A stretch of 64,000 bases of DNA from positions 868,001-932,000 of the forward strand of contig JANQAI010000005.1 in assembly GCA_024707145.1 (NCBI GenBank). The letters run 5' to 3'. This DNA is from Magnetospirillum sp. (GTDB lineage: Bacteria > Pseudomonadota > Alphaproteobacteria > Rhodospirillales > Magnetospirillaceae). The notes under the pieces were generated by a model. That model was given only the letters and a program-made list of their open reading frames with translations. It did no database searches and was not told where the DNA came from. The translations under genes were made by a program, and so were the position numbers. This document shows, piece after piece, positions 10,360 through 19,241 of this stretch (positions are counted from its first letter, which is position 1; every line of letters begins with the position of its first letter).

Positions 10360-11932
10360 GATGCCCAGAGGTCTGGGGCCCCGACAGCAGGGCGCGGCCG
10401 GTCATCTCGGCCGGCTGGGGCAAGCCCAGCAACGCCAGCAGGGTGGGGGCCACGTCGGCCAGCTTGCCGTCGGCCAGTCCGCTCACGCCCGCCGGCGCGT
10501 TGACCAGCAGCACGTCCACCGGGCCGGTGGTGTGGGCGGTGTAGGGCTCGTGGCTGTCCGGGTCGGTCATCATCTCGCAATTGCCGTGGTCGGCGGTCAC
10601 CAGCATGACGCCGCCCGCGGCCTTGATGGCCTGTTCCAGCCGCGCCAGGCAGCCGTCCACCGTCTCGGCCGCCTTCATGGCGGCGGCCAGGATGCCGGTA
10701 TGGCCGACCATGTCGCCGTTGGCGTAGTTCACCACGATCAGCTCGTACTTGCCCGAGCCGATGGCCTCGACCAGCTTGTCGGTCACTTCGGGGGCCGACA
10801 TCTCCGGCTGCAGGTCATATGTCGCCACCTTGGGGCTGGGCACCAGGATGCGGTCCTCGCCGGGATAGACCTGCTCGCGCCCGCCGTTGAAGAAGAAGGT
10901 GACGTGGGCGTACTTCTCGGTCTCGGCGATGCGCAGCTGGGTCTTGTTGGCGCGGCACACCACCTCGCCCAGCAGGTTGCTCAGGCTCTCCGCCGGGAAC
11001 AGGGTGGCGAGGAAGGCGTTGAGCTCCTTGGAATACTCGGTCAGGCCCAGGCGGGCCGAGAAGGCGGGAACCCGGGCGCGGGCGAAGCCGTCGAACTTGG
11101 GGTCCACCAGGGTGTGCAGGATCTCGCGGGCGCGGTCGGCGCGGAAATTGCCCATCAGCAGGCCGTCGCCGTCCTTCATGCCGGCATAATCGCCGATCAC
11201 CGCCGGCAGCATGAATTCGTCGGTCTTGCCGGCGTCGTACGAGGCCTGGATGGCGCCCACCGCATCGGCCGCGCGCGGGCCGGCGCCCAGGGCGATGGCG
11301 TCGAAGGCCAGTTGCACGCGGTCCCAGCGCTTGTCGCGGTCCATGGCGTAATAGCGGCCCGAGACGGTGGCGCCGGACACGTCGTGCCCGGCCACGTCGG
11401 CGAGGAAGCGGGCCATGAATTCCTTGGCCGAGGACGGCGGCGTGTCGCGGCCGTCGAGGAAGGCGTGCACCGCCACCGTGACGCCCTTGCCCGAGGCCAC
11501 CCGGGCCAGCGCCGCCAAGTGGTCCTGGTGCGAATGCACGCCGCCGGGCGACAGCAGGCCCATGAGGTGCAGGGTGCCGCCGGCGGCCTTGACCTTGGCT
11601 ATGGCATCCAGCAGCACCGGATTGGCGGCCAGCGAACCGTCGGCCACCGCCTGGTCGATGCGCGGCAGGTCCTGCATGACCACGCGGCCGGCGCCCAGAT
11701 TCATGTGCCCCACTTCCGAATTGCCCATCTGGCCGTCGGGCAGGCCCACCGCCAAGCCCGAGGTCCGCAGCAGGGCATGCGGGCAGCTCGCCATCAGGCG
11801 GTCCCAGGTGGGGGTGTTCGCCAGGGCGATGGCATTGTCGGTGGGATCGTCACGATGGCCCCAGCCGTCCAGGATGCACAGGACGACGGGCCTGGGGAGA
11901 ACAGGGCTGGTGGCTTTGGCTTGATCGGTCAT
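10346..11932 (-). CDS. gpmI: 2,3-bisphosphoglycerate-independent phosphoglycerate mutase
   Basis: A 528-residue cytoplasmic glycolytic enzyme interconverting 3- and 2-phosphoglycerate with two manganese ions. The N-terminal metal site is PVVLCILDGWG, the phospho-serine loop is MGNSEVGHMNLGAGR, and the C-terminal metal-binding motif is VTADHGNCE. The length is slightly above the usual 510. It heads a minus-strand cluster with the envC-like gene and ctpA; the gpmI-envC-yibQ order is also known from gammaproteobacteria. Confidence 0.97.
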   Translation of the reverse strand: MTDQAKATSPVLPRPVVLCILDGWGHRDDPTDNAIALANTPTWDRLMASCPHALLRTSGLAVGLPDGQMGNSEVGHMNLGAGRVVMQDLPRIDQAVADGSLAANPVLLDAIAKVKAAGGTLHLMGLLSPGGVHSHQDHLAALARVASGKGVTVAVHAFLDGRDTPPSSAKEFMARFLADVAGHDVSGATVSGRYYAMDRDKRWDRVQLAFDAIALGAGPRAADAVGAIQASYDAGKTDEFMLPAVIGDYAGMKDGDGLLMGNFRADRAREILHTLVDPKFDGFARARVPAFSARLGLTEYSKELNAFLATLFPAESLSNLLGEVVCRANKTQLRIAETEKYAHVTFFFNGGREQVYPGEDRILVPSPKVATYDLQPEMSAPEVTDKLVEAIGSGKYELIVVNYANGDMVGHTGILAAAMKAAETVDGCLARLEQAIKAAGGVMLVTADHGNCEMMTDPDSHEPYTAHTTGPVDVLLVNAPAGVSGLADGKLADVAPTLLALLGLPQPAEMTGRALLSGPQTSGHRAAE

Positions 11933-12017
11933 GTCGGCGCTAATCTACGGCTTTCGTGGAAGGTTTGCCACGCACGCGGGTGGGTAGGGCCAGCCTATAC
12001 CTTTTTGCCGTTTCAGA

Positions 12018-12626
12018 CTATCTGGATGCGCGGACGGGGCCCGCATCAGCGCCACCCCACTTCCCGGGCGAAATCGTCCAGCGCGTGCTGCAGGTGCAGC
12101 CATTCCGCCGGTGGCATCTCGCCGTCGGCCTGGGCGCTGGCCTGGGCCTCGGCCACCGCCTGGGCCAGGGGGGCAGGCCGACCTTGGCGCGGCGCTCATC
12201 CACCACCTCCTCGTCCTCGATGGGCAGGGGGGACAGGCGGTGGTCGTCGTCCCAGTCCAGCTGGGTGCCGTAGATTTGCGGGCGGCCCTCCAGGCTGCGG
12301 ATGCGGTCCTCCAGCGTGGCCGGGTGCCAGGCGGGGATGTCGCCGCGATTGGCCGCCGACTTCATCAGGGTCAGGCAGCGGCGCAGGAAGGCCGGGCGCG
12401 AGATCGCGTGGACGGCGATCAGGAAGGCGGCCCCGACGCCGTCGGCGCCGGATTCCTGGGTGGTGGGCCAGCCGTCCTCGTCCACCAGCAGTTCCAGTTC
12501 GCGGGCGTTGGCCTCGTGCAGGGCGCGCATGGAGGGGTGATAGCCGGCGAATAATTGGCCCGACAACGCCAACTGGCTGCGCAGGCGGCGGTCGTTCTCG
12601 GCCAGACGGATCAGGACATCCCGCAT
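12018..12626 (-). CDS. DUF6624-like protein with a frameshifted C-terminus
   Basis: The first 150 or so residues read as a helical, soluble protein with RPQIYGTQLDWDDD, a YGTQ motif typical of the DUF6624 group of unknown function. After KVGLPP the open frame turns into an Arg/Pro-rich tail (WPRRWPRPRPAPRP), which looks out of frame. Adding one C to the C6 run (plus-strand G6 at 12168-12173) gives LAQAVAEAQASAQADG, then AEWLHLQHALDDFAREVGWR and a stop at 12046-12048, a far more natural end of about 193 residues. The C7-to-C6 loss may be real or a homopolymer error. No partner gene is evident. Confidence 0.6.
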   Translation of the reverse strand: MRDVLIRLAENDRRLRSQLALSGQLFAGYHPSMRALHEANARELELLVDEDGWPTTQESGADGVGAAFLIAVHAISRPAFLRRCLTLMKSAANRGDIPAWHPATLEDRIRSLEGRPQIYGTQLDWDDDHRLSPLPIEDEEVVDERRAKVGLPPWPRRWPRPRPAPRPTARCHRRNGCTCSTRWTISPGKWGGADAGPVRASR

Positions 12627-12683
12627 GAAAGGCGCCTAGGTGCGAGGGGATGGGTAGCTACCCCTCGCACATAAACCCTTTTC

Positions 12684-14346
12684 TCAGCCGCGTCCACCGG
12701 ACAGAAGGCCCCGAGCGATGACCTGGGCCTGAATTTCGGCGGCGCCCTCGAAAATGTTGAGGATGCGGGCGTCGCACAGGATGCGGCTGATCTGGTATTC
12801 CTCGGCATAGCCGTTGCCGCCGTGGATCTGCAGCGCGTTGTCGGCATTGGACCAGGCGACGCGGGCGCCCAGCAGCTTGGCCATGCCGGCCTCGATGTCG
12901 CAGCGGTGGCCGCCATCCTTCTCGCGCGCCGAGAAATAGGTGAGCTGGCGGGCGATCATGGTCTCCACCGCCGACCACGCCACCTTGCAGGCGACGCGCG
13001 GGAAGGCGTAGAGCGGCTTGCCGAACTGGATGCGGTCCTTGGCGTATTGCAGGCCGACCTCCAGCGCGTTCTGGGCGACGCCGACGGCGCGGGCGGCGGT
13101 CTGGATGCGGGCGGATTCGAAGGTTTCCATCAACTGCTTGAAGCCCTGGCCCTCGACGCCGCCCAGCAGATTGGCGGCCGGCACCTTGAAGCCGTCGAAG
13201 CCCAGCTCGTATTCCTTCATGCCGCGATAGCCCAGCACCTTGATCTCGCCGCCGGTCATGCCCGGGGTGGGGAAGGGATCGGCCTCGGTGCCGCGGCTCT
13301 TGGGGGCCAGCATCATGGACAGGCCTCGCCAATCCTTGGTTTCGGGATTGGTGCGCACCAGCAGCGTCATCAGGTCCGAGCGGCTGGCATGGGTGATCCA
13401 GGTCTTGTTGCCGGTGACCACGTAGGAATCGCCGTCCTTGACCGCGCGGGTGCGCAAAGACCCCAGGTCGGAACCGGTATTGGGCTCGGTGAATACGGCG
13501 GTGGGCAGGATTTCGCCGCTGGCGATCCTGGGCAACCATTCCTGCTTCTGTTCCTCGGTGCCGCCCAGACGGATCAACTCGCCGGCGATCTCGGCGCGGG
13601 TGCCGAGCGAGCCGACGCCGATATAGCCGCGCGACAATTCCTCGGTGACCACGCACATGGCGGTCTTGCCCATGCCCAGGCCGCCGTATTCCTCGGGCAG
13701 GGTCAGGCCGAACACCCCCATCTCGGCGACGCCGTTCAACACCTCCAGCGGGATCAGCTCGTCCTTCAGGTGCCATTCATGGCAGTGCGGCGCCACTTTC
13801 GCCTCGACGAACTTGCGGAACTGGTCGCGGATCATGTCCAGCGTCTCGTCGTCCAGGCCCAGGCTCACCGAAATGGTGGGCGTCCTCGATCAATCGGGCG
13901 ATGCGCACGCGCACCGCCGGGGCGTTGCCCTGCTTGCGCAGGGCGGTGGTGGCGTCGGAATGGAACTTGTGGCAGGTGGGGCCGTCCAGGCCCAGATCCA
14001 CCGGGCGCACGTACTCGCCCTGGCTCATGGGGATGCCGCCGAAGATCTGGGCGATGTACTCGCCGAAGGCCGATTGCAGCATCAGCGCTTCCAACTCGCC
14101 CAGCTTGCCCGAGGCCTCCAGCCGCTTGGCCCATTCCAGCATCTGCTCCAGCGCCGCCACATAGGTGGTCAGCCAGGCGAAACCGTGGGCGGCCTCCTGG
14201 TTGGCTTCGAACAGGGCGGAATCGATCTTGCCCCCGGTGCTCACCATGGCGGTGACCGCGTCCTTGGCGGCGGCGCGCAGGGCGCGCAGGGACTCGAGGG
14301 CGGTGGCGCAGGTGGGGATCAGGTCGGGCAGCAGCACGGTGGTCAT
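12684..14346 (-). pseudogene. mcd: (2S)-methylsuccinyl-CoA dehydrogenase, frameshifted by one base
   Basis: Two frames together encode about 553 residues, the length of methylsuccinyl-CoA dehydrogenase, an FAD enzyme oxidising methylsuccinyl-CoA to mesaconyl-CoA in the ethylmalonyl-CoA pathway. The extra N-terminal helical domain of about 150 residues (from MTTVLLPDLIPTCATALESL) separates it from ordinary acyl-CoA dehydrogenases. The second part carries the dehydrogenase fold, with [14 protein letters not shown] and [11 protein letters not shown]. The frame breaks at GAGCCTGGG (complement near 13858-13866). Removing one C gives [19 protein letters not shown] at 13868 could start a 394-residue dehydrogenase core on its own. 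It lies beside ccrA and ecm, which confirms the pathway. Confidence 0.87.
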
Positions 14347-14367
14347 GGGCGTCCTCTCACGAATTCA

Positions 14368-14395
14368 TCCCCTCTCCCGCCAGCGGGAGAGGGGA
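14368..14395. repeat. CTCTCCC-type hairpin repeat between ccrA and mcd
   Basis: TCCCCTCTCCCGC (14368-14380) pairs perfectly with GCGGGAGAGGGGA (14383-14395). The same arm sequence recurs at 35049-35166, 37939-38064 and 43127-43151. It lies seven bases downstream of the ccrA stop region and upstream of mcd, where it could act as a weak terminator or mRNA stabiliser. Confidence 0.7.
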
Positions 14396-14401
14396 CGTTA
14401 A

Positions 14402-15691
14402 TCATTCACCCTCGATGCAGTCCTCGATGGTGTAGCGGCCGGGCTTCTTGGCCTGGACCAGCACCGCCATGTTGCCGGGCTTATGCTGGTTGCGCAGCAT
14501 CTGCATGTGGGCCTTGGGGATGTCCTCCCACGAATAGCATTCGGACATGCAGGGGTCGATGCGCCGCTCGATCACCAGCTGGTTGGCCTGCGAGGCCTGC
14601 AGCAGGTTGGCGAAGTGGCTGCCCTGGATGCGCTTCTGGCGCATCCACACGAAGCGGGCGTCGAAGGTCAGGTTGAAGCCGGTGGTGCCGGCGCAGAACA
14701 CCACCATGCCGCCGCGCTTGACCACGTTGCACGACACCGGGAAGGTGGCCTCGCCGGGGTGCTCGAAGACGAAGTCCACGTCGTTGCCCTTGCCGGTGAT
14801 GTCCCAGATGGCCTTGCCGAACTCGCGGACCTTCTTCATGTAGGCGGCGAAAACGGCCGGATCGCCATCCACGTCGGGCAACTGGCCCCAGCAGTCGAAG
14901 TTCTTGCGGTTGATCACGCCCTTGGCGCCCAGGCCGAGGACGAAGTCGCGCTTGTCCTCTTCCGAAATGACGCCGATGGCGTTGGCGCCCGACACGGCGA
15001 TCAGCTGGATGGCCATGGAGCCCAGGCCGCCGGCGGCGCCCCACACCAGCACGTTGTGGCCGGGGCGCAGCACGTGGGGGCGGTGGCCGAACAGCATGCG
15101 GTAGGCGGTGGCCAGCGTCAGCGTGTAGCAGGCGCTTTCCTCCCAGGTCAGGTGCTTGGGCCGGTGCATGAGCTGCTGGGCCTGCACCCGGGTGAACTGG
15201 GCGAACGAGCCGTCCGGGGTCTCGTAGCCCCAGATGCGCTGGGTCGGCGAGTTCATGGGATCGCCGCCGTTGCATTCCTCGTCGTCGCCGTCGGTCTGGT
15301 TGCAATGCACCACGACCTCGTCGCCCACCTTCCAGCGCTTCACCTTGGCGCCCACTTTCCACACGATGCCGGCGGCGTCCGAGCCGGCGATGTGGTAGGG
15401 TGCCTTGTGGTAGTCGAAGGGCGAGATGGGGCGGCCCAGGGCAGCCCACACGCCGTTGTAGTTCACGCCGGCGGCCATCACCATGATCAGCACTTCATGC
15501 GGGTCGATCTCGGGAGTCTCGACCACTTCGACCAACATGGCGGTATCGGGATTGCCGTGCCGTTCCTTGCGGATGGCCCAGGCATACATCTGCTTCGGCA
15601 CGTGGCCCAGAGGCGGGATCTCGCCGATCTCGTACAGATCCTTGACCGCCTGTCCGGGCCGGATGTCGGCCAAATTCGCCGCTTCGCTCAT
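14402..15691 (-). CDS. ccrA: crotonyl-CoA carboxylase/reductase
   Basis: A 429-residue member of the medium-chain dehydrogenase/reductase superfamily that reductively carboxylates crotonyl-CoA to ethylmalonyl-CoA with NADPH and CO2, the defining step of the ethylmalonyl-CoA pathway for acetate assimilation. Visible signatures include PLGHVPKQMYAWAIRKERHG at the N-terminus, the nucleotide-binding GAAGGLGSMA, and NRKNFDCWG. The start at 15691 has GAGGAG (complement of 15700-15705) eight bases upstream and matches the family N-terminus. The frame is open further upstream to 16006, but that extension overlaps the control region and reads like noncoding DNA. It is divergent from ecm and upstream of mcd. 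Confidence 0.96.
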   Translation of the reverse strand: MSEAANLADIRPGQAVKDLYEIGEIPPLGHVPKQMYAWAIRKERHGNPDTAMLVEVVETPEIDPHEVLIMVMAAGVNYNGVWAALGRPISPFDYHKAPYHIAGSDAAGIVWKVGAKVKRWKVGDEVVVHCNQTDGDDEECNGGDPMNSPTQRIWGYETPDGSFAQFTRVQAQQLMHRPKHLTWEESACYTLTLATAYRMLFGHRPHVLRPGHNVLVWGAAGGLGSMAIQLIAVSGANAIGVISEEDKRDFVLGLGAKGVINRKNFDCWGQLPDVDGDPAVFAAYMKKVREFGKAIWDITGKGNDVDFVFEHPGEATFPVSCNVVKRGGMVVFCAGTTGFNLTFDARFVWMRQKRIQGSHFANLLQASQANQLVIERRIDPCMSECYSWEDIPKAHMQMLRNQHKPGNMAVLVQAKKPGRYTIEDCIEGE

Positions 15692-15812
15692 CCGAGTCAC
15701 TCCTCGTCTCCGAAAACCACGCTGTTCGATAGGCTCGGGGAATCTTTGGGATTCCCTCTTTAGGCCGCCGGCTCGCCGCTGGGGGCGCCCAACCGACTTT
15801 CGCGTTGTAGCG

Positions 15813-15841
15813 TTTTGCAGCTTTCTTCGCAATGCACAAAA
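15813..15841. promoter_or_regulatory. imperfect palindrome in the ccrA-ecm divergent control region
   Basis: TTTTGCA (15813-15819) and TGCACAAAA (15833-15841) form an inverted pair, and between them lie further TTGC and GCAA half-sites. The site is in the 268-base divergent region, where a shared operator is expected. TTTGC/GCAAA boxes are bound by short-chain acyl-CoA-responsive regulators of the ScfR/RamB type in related bacteria; assignment of such a regulator here is inference. Confidence 0.35.
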
Positions 15842-15959
15842 TGATAGTTTGTTTCGCGACGGCAGGATATCGAGAAATTTTAGGTCGTAGCGACCGGCCA
15901 TCCGGTAGGATGATGACGCAACGCCGTTCAAAGGCCCGATCAGAGGAAAGCATCGAACC

Positions 15960-17939
15960 ATGACCGACAAGACCCCCGCCCGCGACAAGCCCTGGCTGTT
16001 TCGCACGTATTCGGGTCACAGCTCGGCGGCCGAATCCAACAAGCTGTTCCGCACCAACCTGGGCAAGGGCCAGACGGGCCTGTCCATCGCCTTCGACCTG
16101 CCGACCCAGACCGGCTACGATTCCGACCACGTGCTGGCCCGCGGCGAGGTGGGCAAGGTGGGCGTGCCCGTCTGCCATATTGGCGACATGCAGACCCTTT
16201 TCGAGGGCATACCCCTCGAAAAGATGAACACCTCCATGACCATCAACGCCCCGGCGGCGTGGCTGCTGTCGCTCTATATCGCCACCGCCGAACGTCAGGG
16301 CGCGGCGCGCTCCAGCCTGAACGGCACCACCCAGAACGACATCATCAAGGAATACCTGTCGCGCGGGACCTACATCTTCGGGCCGCAGCCCTCGCTCCGG
16401 CTGACCAGCGACGTCATCGCCTTCACCTATCGCGAGGTTCCCAAGTGGAACCCCATGAACGTGTGCTCCTACCACCTGCAGGAGGCCGGGGCGACGCCCG
16501 AGCAGGAGCTGGCTTATGCCCTGGCCACCGCCATCGCCGTGCTGGACACCGTCCGCCCCACCGTCCCGGCCGAGGACTTCCCGGTGGTGGTCAGCCGCAT
16601 CTCGTTCTTCGTCAATGCCGGCATCCGTTTCGTCACCGAGCTGTGCAAGATGCGGGCGTTCACCTACCTCTGGGACGAGATCTGCCGTCAGCGCTACGGC
16701 ATCGAGGACGAGAAGGCGCGGCGCTTCCGCTACGGCGTGCAGGTGAATTCGCTGGGCCTGACCGAGCCGCAGCCGGAGAACAACGTCTACCGCATCCTCC
16801 TGGAGATGCTGGCGGTGGTGCTGTCCAAGGACGCCCGCGCCCGCGCGGTCCAGCTTCCCGCCTGGAACGAGGCCCTGGGCCTGCCGCGTCCGTGGGACCA
16901 GCAATGGTCGCTGCGCCTGCAGCAGATCGTCGCCTACGAGACCGACCTGCTGGAATACGGCGACATCTTCAACGGTTCGGTGGAGATCGCCGCCAAGGTC
17001 GAGGCGCTGATGGCCGGCGCCCGCGAGGAACTGGCCCGCATCGACGGCATGGGCGGCGCGGTGGCGGCGGTGGAATCCAGCTACATGAAGCAGAAGCTGG
17101 TGGAATCCAACGCGCGCCGCATCGCCGGCATCGAATCGGGCGAGCAGATCGTCGTCGGCGTCAACAAGTGGACCGAGACCGAGCCCAGCCCGCTGACCAC
17201 CGGGGACGGCGCCATCCTGACGGTGGATGCCAGGGCCGAGGCCGAGCAGGTCGAGCGCCTGGCCGCGTTCAAGGCGGCGCGCGATCCGGGCCGGGTGGCC
17301 AAGGCCCTGGCCGAGTTGAAGGCGGCGGCCCAGGAGGGGCGCAACGTGATGGAACCGTCCATCGCCGCCGCCCATGCCGGCGTCACCACCGGCGAATGGG
17401 CCCAGACCCTGCGCGAGGTGTTCGGCGAATACCGCGCTCCCACCGGCGTGGCCCGTGCCGCCTCCCAGCCCAAGGGCGACAGGATCGCCGCTGTGCGCAC
17501 CCAGGTGGACGCGGTTTCGGCCAAGCTGGGCCGGCGCATCAAGATGCTGGTGGGCAAGCCCGGCCTGGACGGTCATTCCAACGGCGCCGAGCAGATCGCC
17601 GTGCGGGCCCGCGACGCCGGCATGGAGGTGGTCTACGAGGGCATCCGCCTGACCCCGGCCCAGATCGTCAATGCGGCGCTGGAAGAAGGCGTCCACGTGG
17701 TCGGCCTGTCCATCCTGTCGGGCAGCCACGTGCCGCTGGTGACCGAAGTGCTGGAGCGCATGCGCGCCGCCGGCCTGTCCGACATCCCGGTGGTGGCCGG
17801 CGGCATCATTCCCCCCGAGGACGAGAAGGTCCTGCTGGCGGCCGGTTGCGCGCGCATCTACACGCCCAAGGATTACGACATCACCGCCATCATGGGCGAC
17901 ATCGTCGCCCTGGTGGAGGGGAGCTCCAAGGCGGCATAA
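15960..17939 (+). CDS. ecm: ethylmalonyl-CoA mutase (B12-dependent)
   Basis: A 659-residue adenosylcobalamin-dependent mutase of the MeaA type, converting (2R)-ethylmalonyl-CoA to (2S)-methylsuccinyl-CoA. The N-terminal TIM-barrel part includes YSGHSSAAESNKLFRTNL and FDLPTQTGYDSDH. The C-terminal cobalamin domain has the base-off motif DxHxxG as D537-G-H-S-N-G542, followed by GLSILSGSH. The length fits ethylmalonyl-CoA mutase better than the roughly 720-residue methylmalonyl-CoA mutase large subunit. It is divergent from ccrA, with mcd two genes away, so three consecutive enzymes of one pathway are clustered. A terminator follows. Confidence 0.96.
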   Translation: MTDKTPARDKPWLFRTYSGHSSAAESNKLFRTNLGKGQTGLSIAFDLPTQTGYDSDHVLARGEVGKVGVPVCHIGDMQTLFEGIPLEKMNTSMTINAPAAWLLSLYIATAERQGAARSSLNGTTQNDIIKEYLSRGTYIFGPQPSLRLTSDVIAFTYREVPKWNPMNVCSYHLQEAGATPEQELAYALATAIAVLDTVRPTVPAEDFPVVVSRISFFVNAGIRFVTELCKMRAFTYLWDEICRQRYGIEDEKARRFRYGVQVNSLGLTEPQPENNVYRILLEMLAVVLSKDARARAVQLPAWNEALGLPRPWDQQWSLRLQQIVAYETDLLEYGDIFNGSVEIAAKVEALMAGAREELARIDGMGGAVAAVESSYMKQKLVESNARRIAGIESGEQIVVGVNKWTETEPSPLTTGDGAILTVDARAEAEQVERLAAFKAARDPGRVAKALAELKAAAQEGRNVMEPSIAAAHAGVTTGEWAQTLREVFGEYRAPTGVARAASQPKGDRIAAVRTQVDAVSAKLGRRIKMLVGKPGLDGHSNGAEQIAVRARDAGMEVVYEGIRLTPAQIVNAALEEGVHVVGLSILSGSHVPLVTEVLERMRAAGLSDIPVVAGGIIPPEDEKVLLAAGCARIYTPKDYDITAIMGDIVALVEGSSKAA

Positions 17940-17964
17940 GACCGTCCTAGACAGCGAAAAACTT

Positions 17965-17994
17965 AGGGCGGCCCTCGGGCCGCCCTATTTGTTT
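17965..17994 (+). terminator. rho-independent terminator after ecm
   Basis: AGGGCGGCCC (17965-17974) pairs with GGGCCGCCCT (17977-17986), followed by ATTTGTTT. It lies 25 bases downstream of the ecm stop. Confidence 0.85.
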
Positions 17995-18083
17995 GGACGC
18001 CGGCGGCAGGAAGCAACTTTTAGGTAATTGTTCACGCCTTTCGTGCGACAATGCCGGCGCTTATCCAGAATGGAAGGCGCATC

Positions 18084-18965
18084 ATGCTTGCAACCATCTC
18101 CGGGGCCACCACGGCGCTCGCGCTGCTGAAGTCCCGCCTTGCCGGCTCCAAGGCCAATGGCCGGACCGACGGCAAGACCGACGATAAGAAAAGCGTTGCC
18201 GACGAGCGGGTGCGGCAGGCGCAGGAAGCGCTGAACGCCGTGAAGCAGGCCAACACCGCGGCCAAGCAGCAGCGCAAGGCGGCCGCCAGGGAAAAGATCG
18301 AGCGGCTGAAGAAGGAGCTGGAAGCGCTGCGCCTCAGCGGCGCCGTCGGCGATCCCAAGGCCATTGCCCGCCGGGCCAAGCAGATCGCCCGCGAGTTGGC
18401 CGCCGCGGCCAAGGAATATGCAGCCGCCGGCGGCACCGATGGCGGCGGCGCGACCATTCCGGCCCCGGCGGAGGGTGAGGGCGCTGTCGCCGGCAAGGAT
18501 GCCGCCGGCAGCGGCACCGACACCGGCGGTGATGGCGCCCAGGATCAGGCGGAGAATGCTCCCGCCCAGCAGGCGGACCCCAGCGAGGCCGCCGCCAATG
18601 TCGAGGCCCAGGCCGATGCGCTGGGCGCCCAGGCGGGGAACGCCGGGGAGGGCAAGGATGCCGTCGCCCCGAGCACGCCCGAGCAGGAGCGCCAGCAGAC
18701 GGCCGAAACCTTCCAGAAGGTGGCCGCCGACATGCAGGCCAAAGGCAATGAGAAGATCGCCGACAGCAAGTTCGCCGCCGAGGTACGGCGGCTGCTCCAG
18801 CAGGTCAAGGCGTTGATGGAGCAGCAGCGCCGCCGCGCCGAGATGCAAGGCACCGACGACCGGGAAATGGACCGGCTGGCCCGTGCGGTCAACGATGCCG
18901 GCACCGATATCGAGGCCGCGCTGACCAATGGCGACGCCTTCGTCTCCGTGGACCTGCAGGTCTAG
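18084..18965 (+). CDS. alanine-rich coiled-coil protein of unknown function
   Basis: The chosen start, the ATG at 18084, has GGAAGG at 18072-18077; an upstream in-frame ATG at 18051 has none. The product of 293 residues is not recognised. A short N-terminal hydrophobic stretch (MLATISGATTALALLKSRLAG) is followed by a charged helical region with strong coiled-coil character (RVRQAQEALNAVKQANTAAK and on, about residues 50-125), a low-complexity Ala/Gly/Gln/Asp centre (about 125-205), and a second coiled coil (about 205-290, including VRRLLQQVKALMEQQRRRAE). The short start segment is not a classical cleavable signal. It stands alone after the ecm terminator. A cytoplasmic structural or filament-associated role is conceivable but unsupported. 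Confidence 0.65.
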   Translation: MLATISGATTALALLKSRLAGSKANGRTDGKTDDKKSVADERVRQAQEALNAVKQANTAAKQQRKAAAREKIERLKKELEALRLSGAVGDPKAIARRAKQIARELAAAAKEYAAAGGTDGGGATIPAPAEGEGAVAGKDAAGSGTDTGGDGAQDQAENAPAQQADPSEAAANVEAQADALGAQAGNAGEGKDAVAPSTPEQERQQTAETFQKVAADMQAKGNEKIADSKFAAEVRRLLQQVKALMEQQRRRAEMQGTDDREMDRLARAVNDAGTDIEAALTNGDAFVSVDLQV

Positions 18966-19005
18966 GCTGGTTCACGGCCCGAGGGATGCTTCTCCGGTTC
19001 CCTCT

Positions 19006-19154
19006 GTCATGGCCGGGCTTGACCCACGCCTGCCCGGTTTAACTTTCCCGTGTCATCCCGAAGAGCCCGCGACGAGGGATCCCCGCTAGGCACACCGCGT
19101 CAGTACTGGCAAAGACCTGCCAGGATGAGATCCCTCGCTGCCGCTCGGGATGAC
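19006..19154. repeat. composite intergenic repeat, including a 103-base nested palindrome
   Basis: The first part (19006-19037) resembles the ATGGCCGGGCTTGACCC repeat also seen at 63855. The second part is a nested palindrome. GTCATCCCG (19052-19060) pairs with CGGGATGAC (19146-19154), CGAGGGATC (19073-19081) with GATCCCTCG (19129-19137), and CTGGCA with TGCCAG at the tip. The same architecture recurs at 54744-54836. Nothing coding is apparent in the 18966-19241 gap. Confidence 0.8.
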
Positions 19155-19241
19155 ATTCTCCGGATTTTTCAGACACTTTGCCGTTGTCGCTTTTTCACCA
19201 CCAAGGGCATGGAGACGGTCGTTGCGGGGTATGCCCCGGGA

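Noticed and set aside
10145..12628. An 827-residue plus-strand frame opposite gpmI
   Set aside because: It is antisense to gpmI and the DUF6624-like gene, low in complexity, and ends in an Arg/Pro/Gly-rich tail.
14402..16006. An N-terminally extended 534-residue CcrA
   Set aside because: The extra 105 residues overlap the divergent control region and ecm, have noncoding character, and lack a ribosome binding site. The start at 15691 has a strong one.
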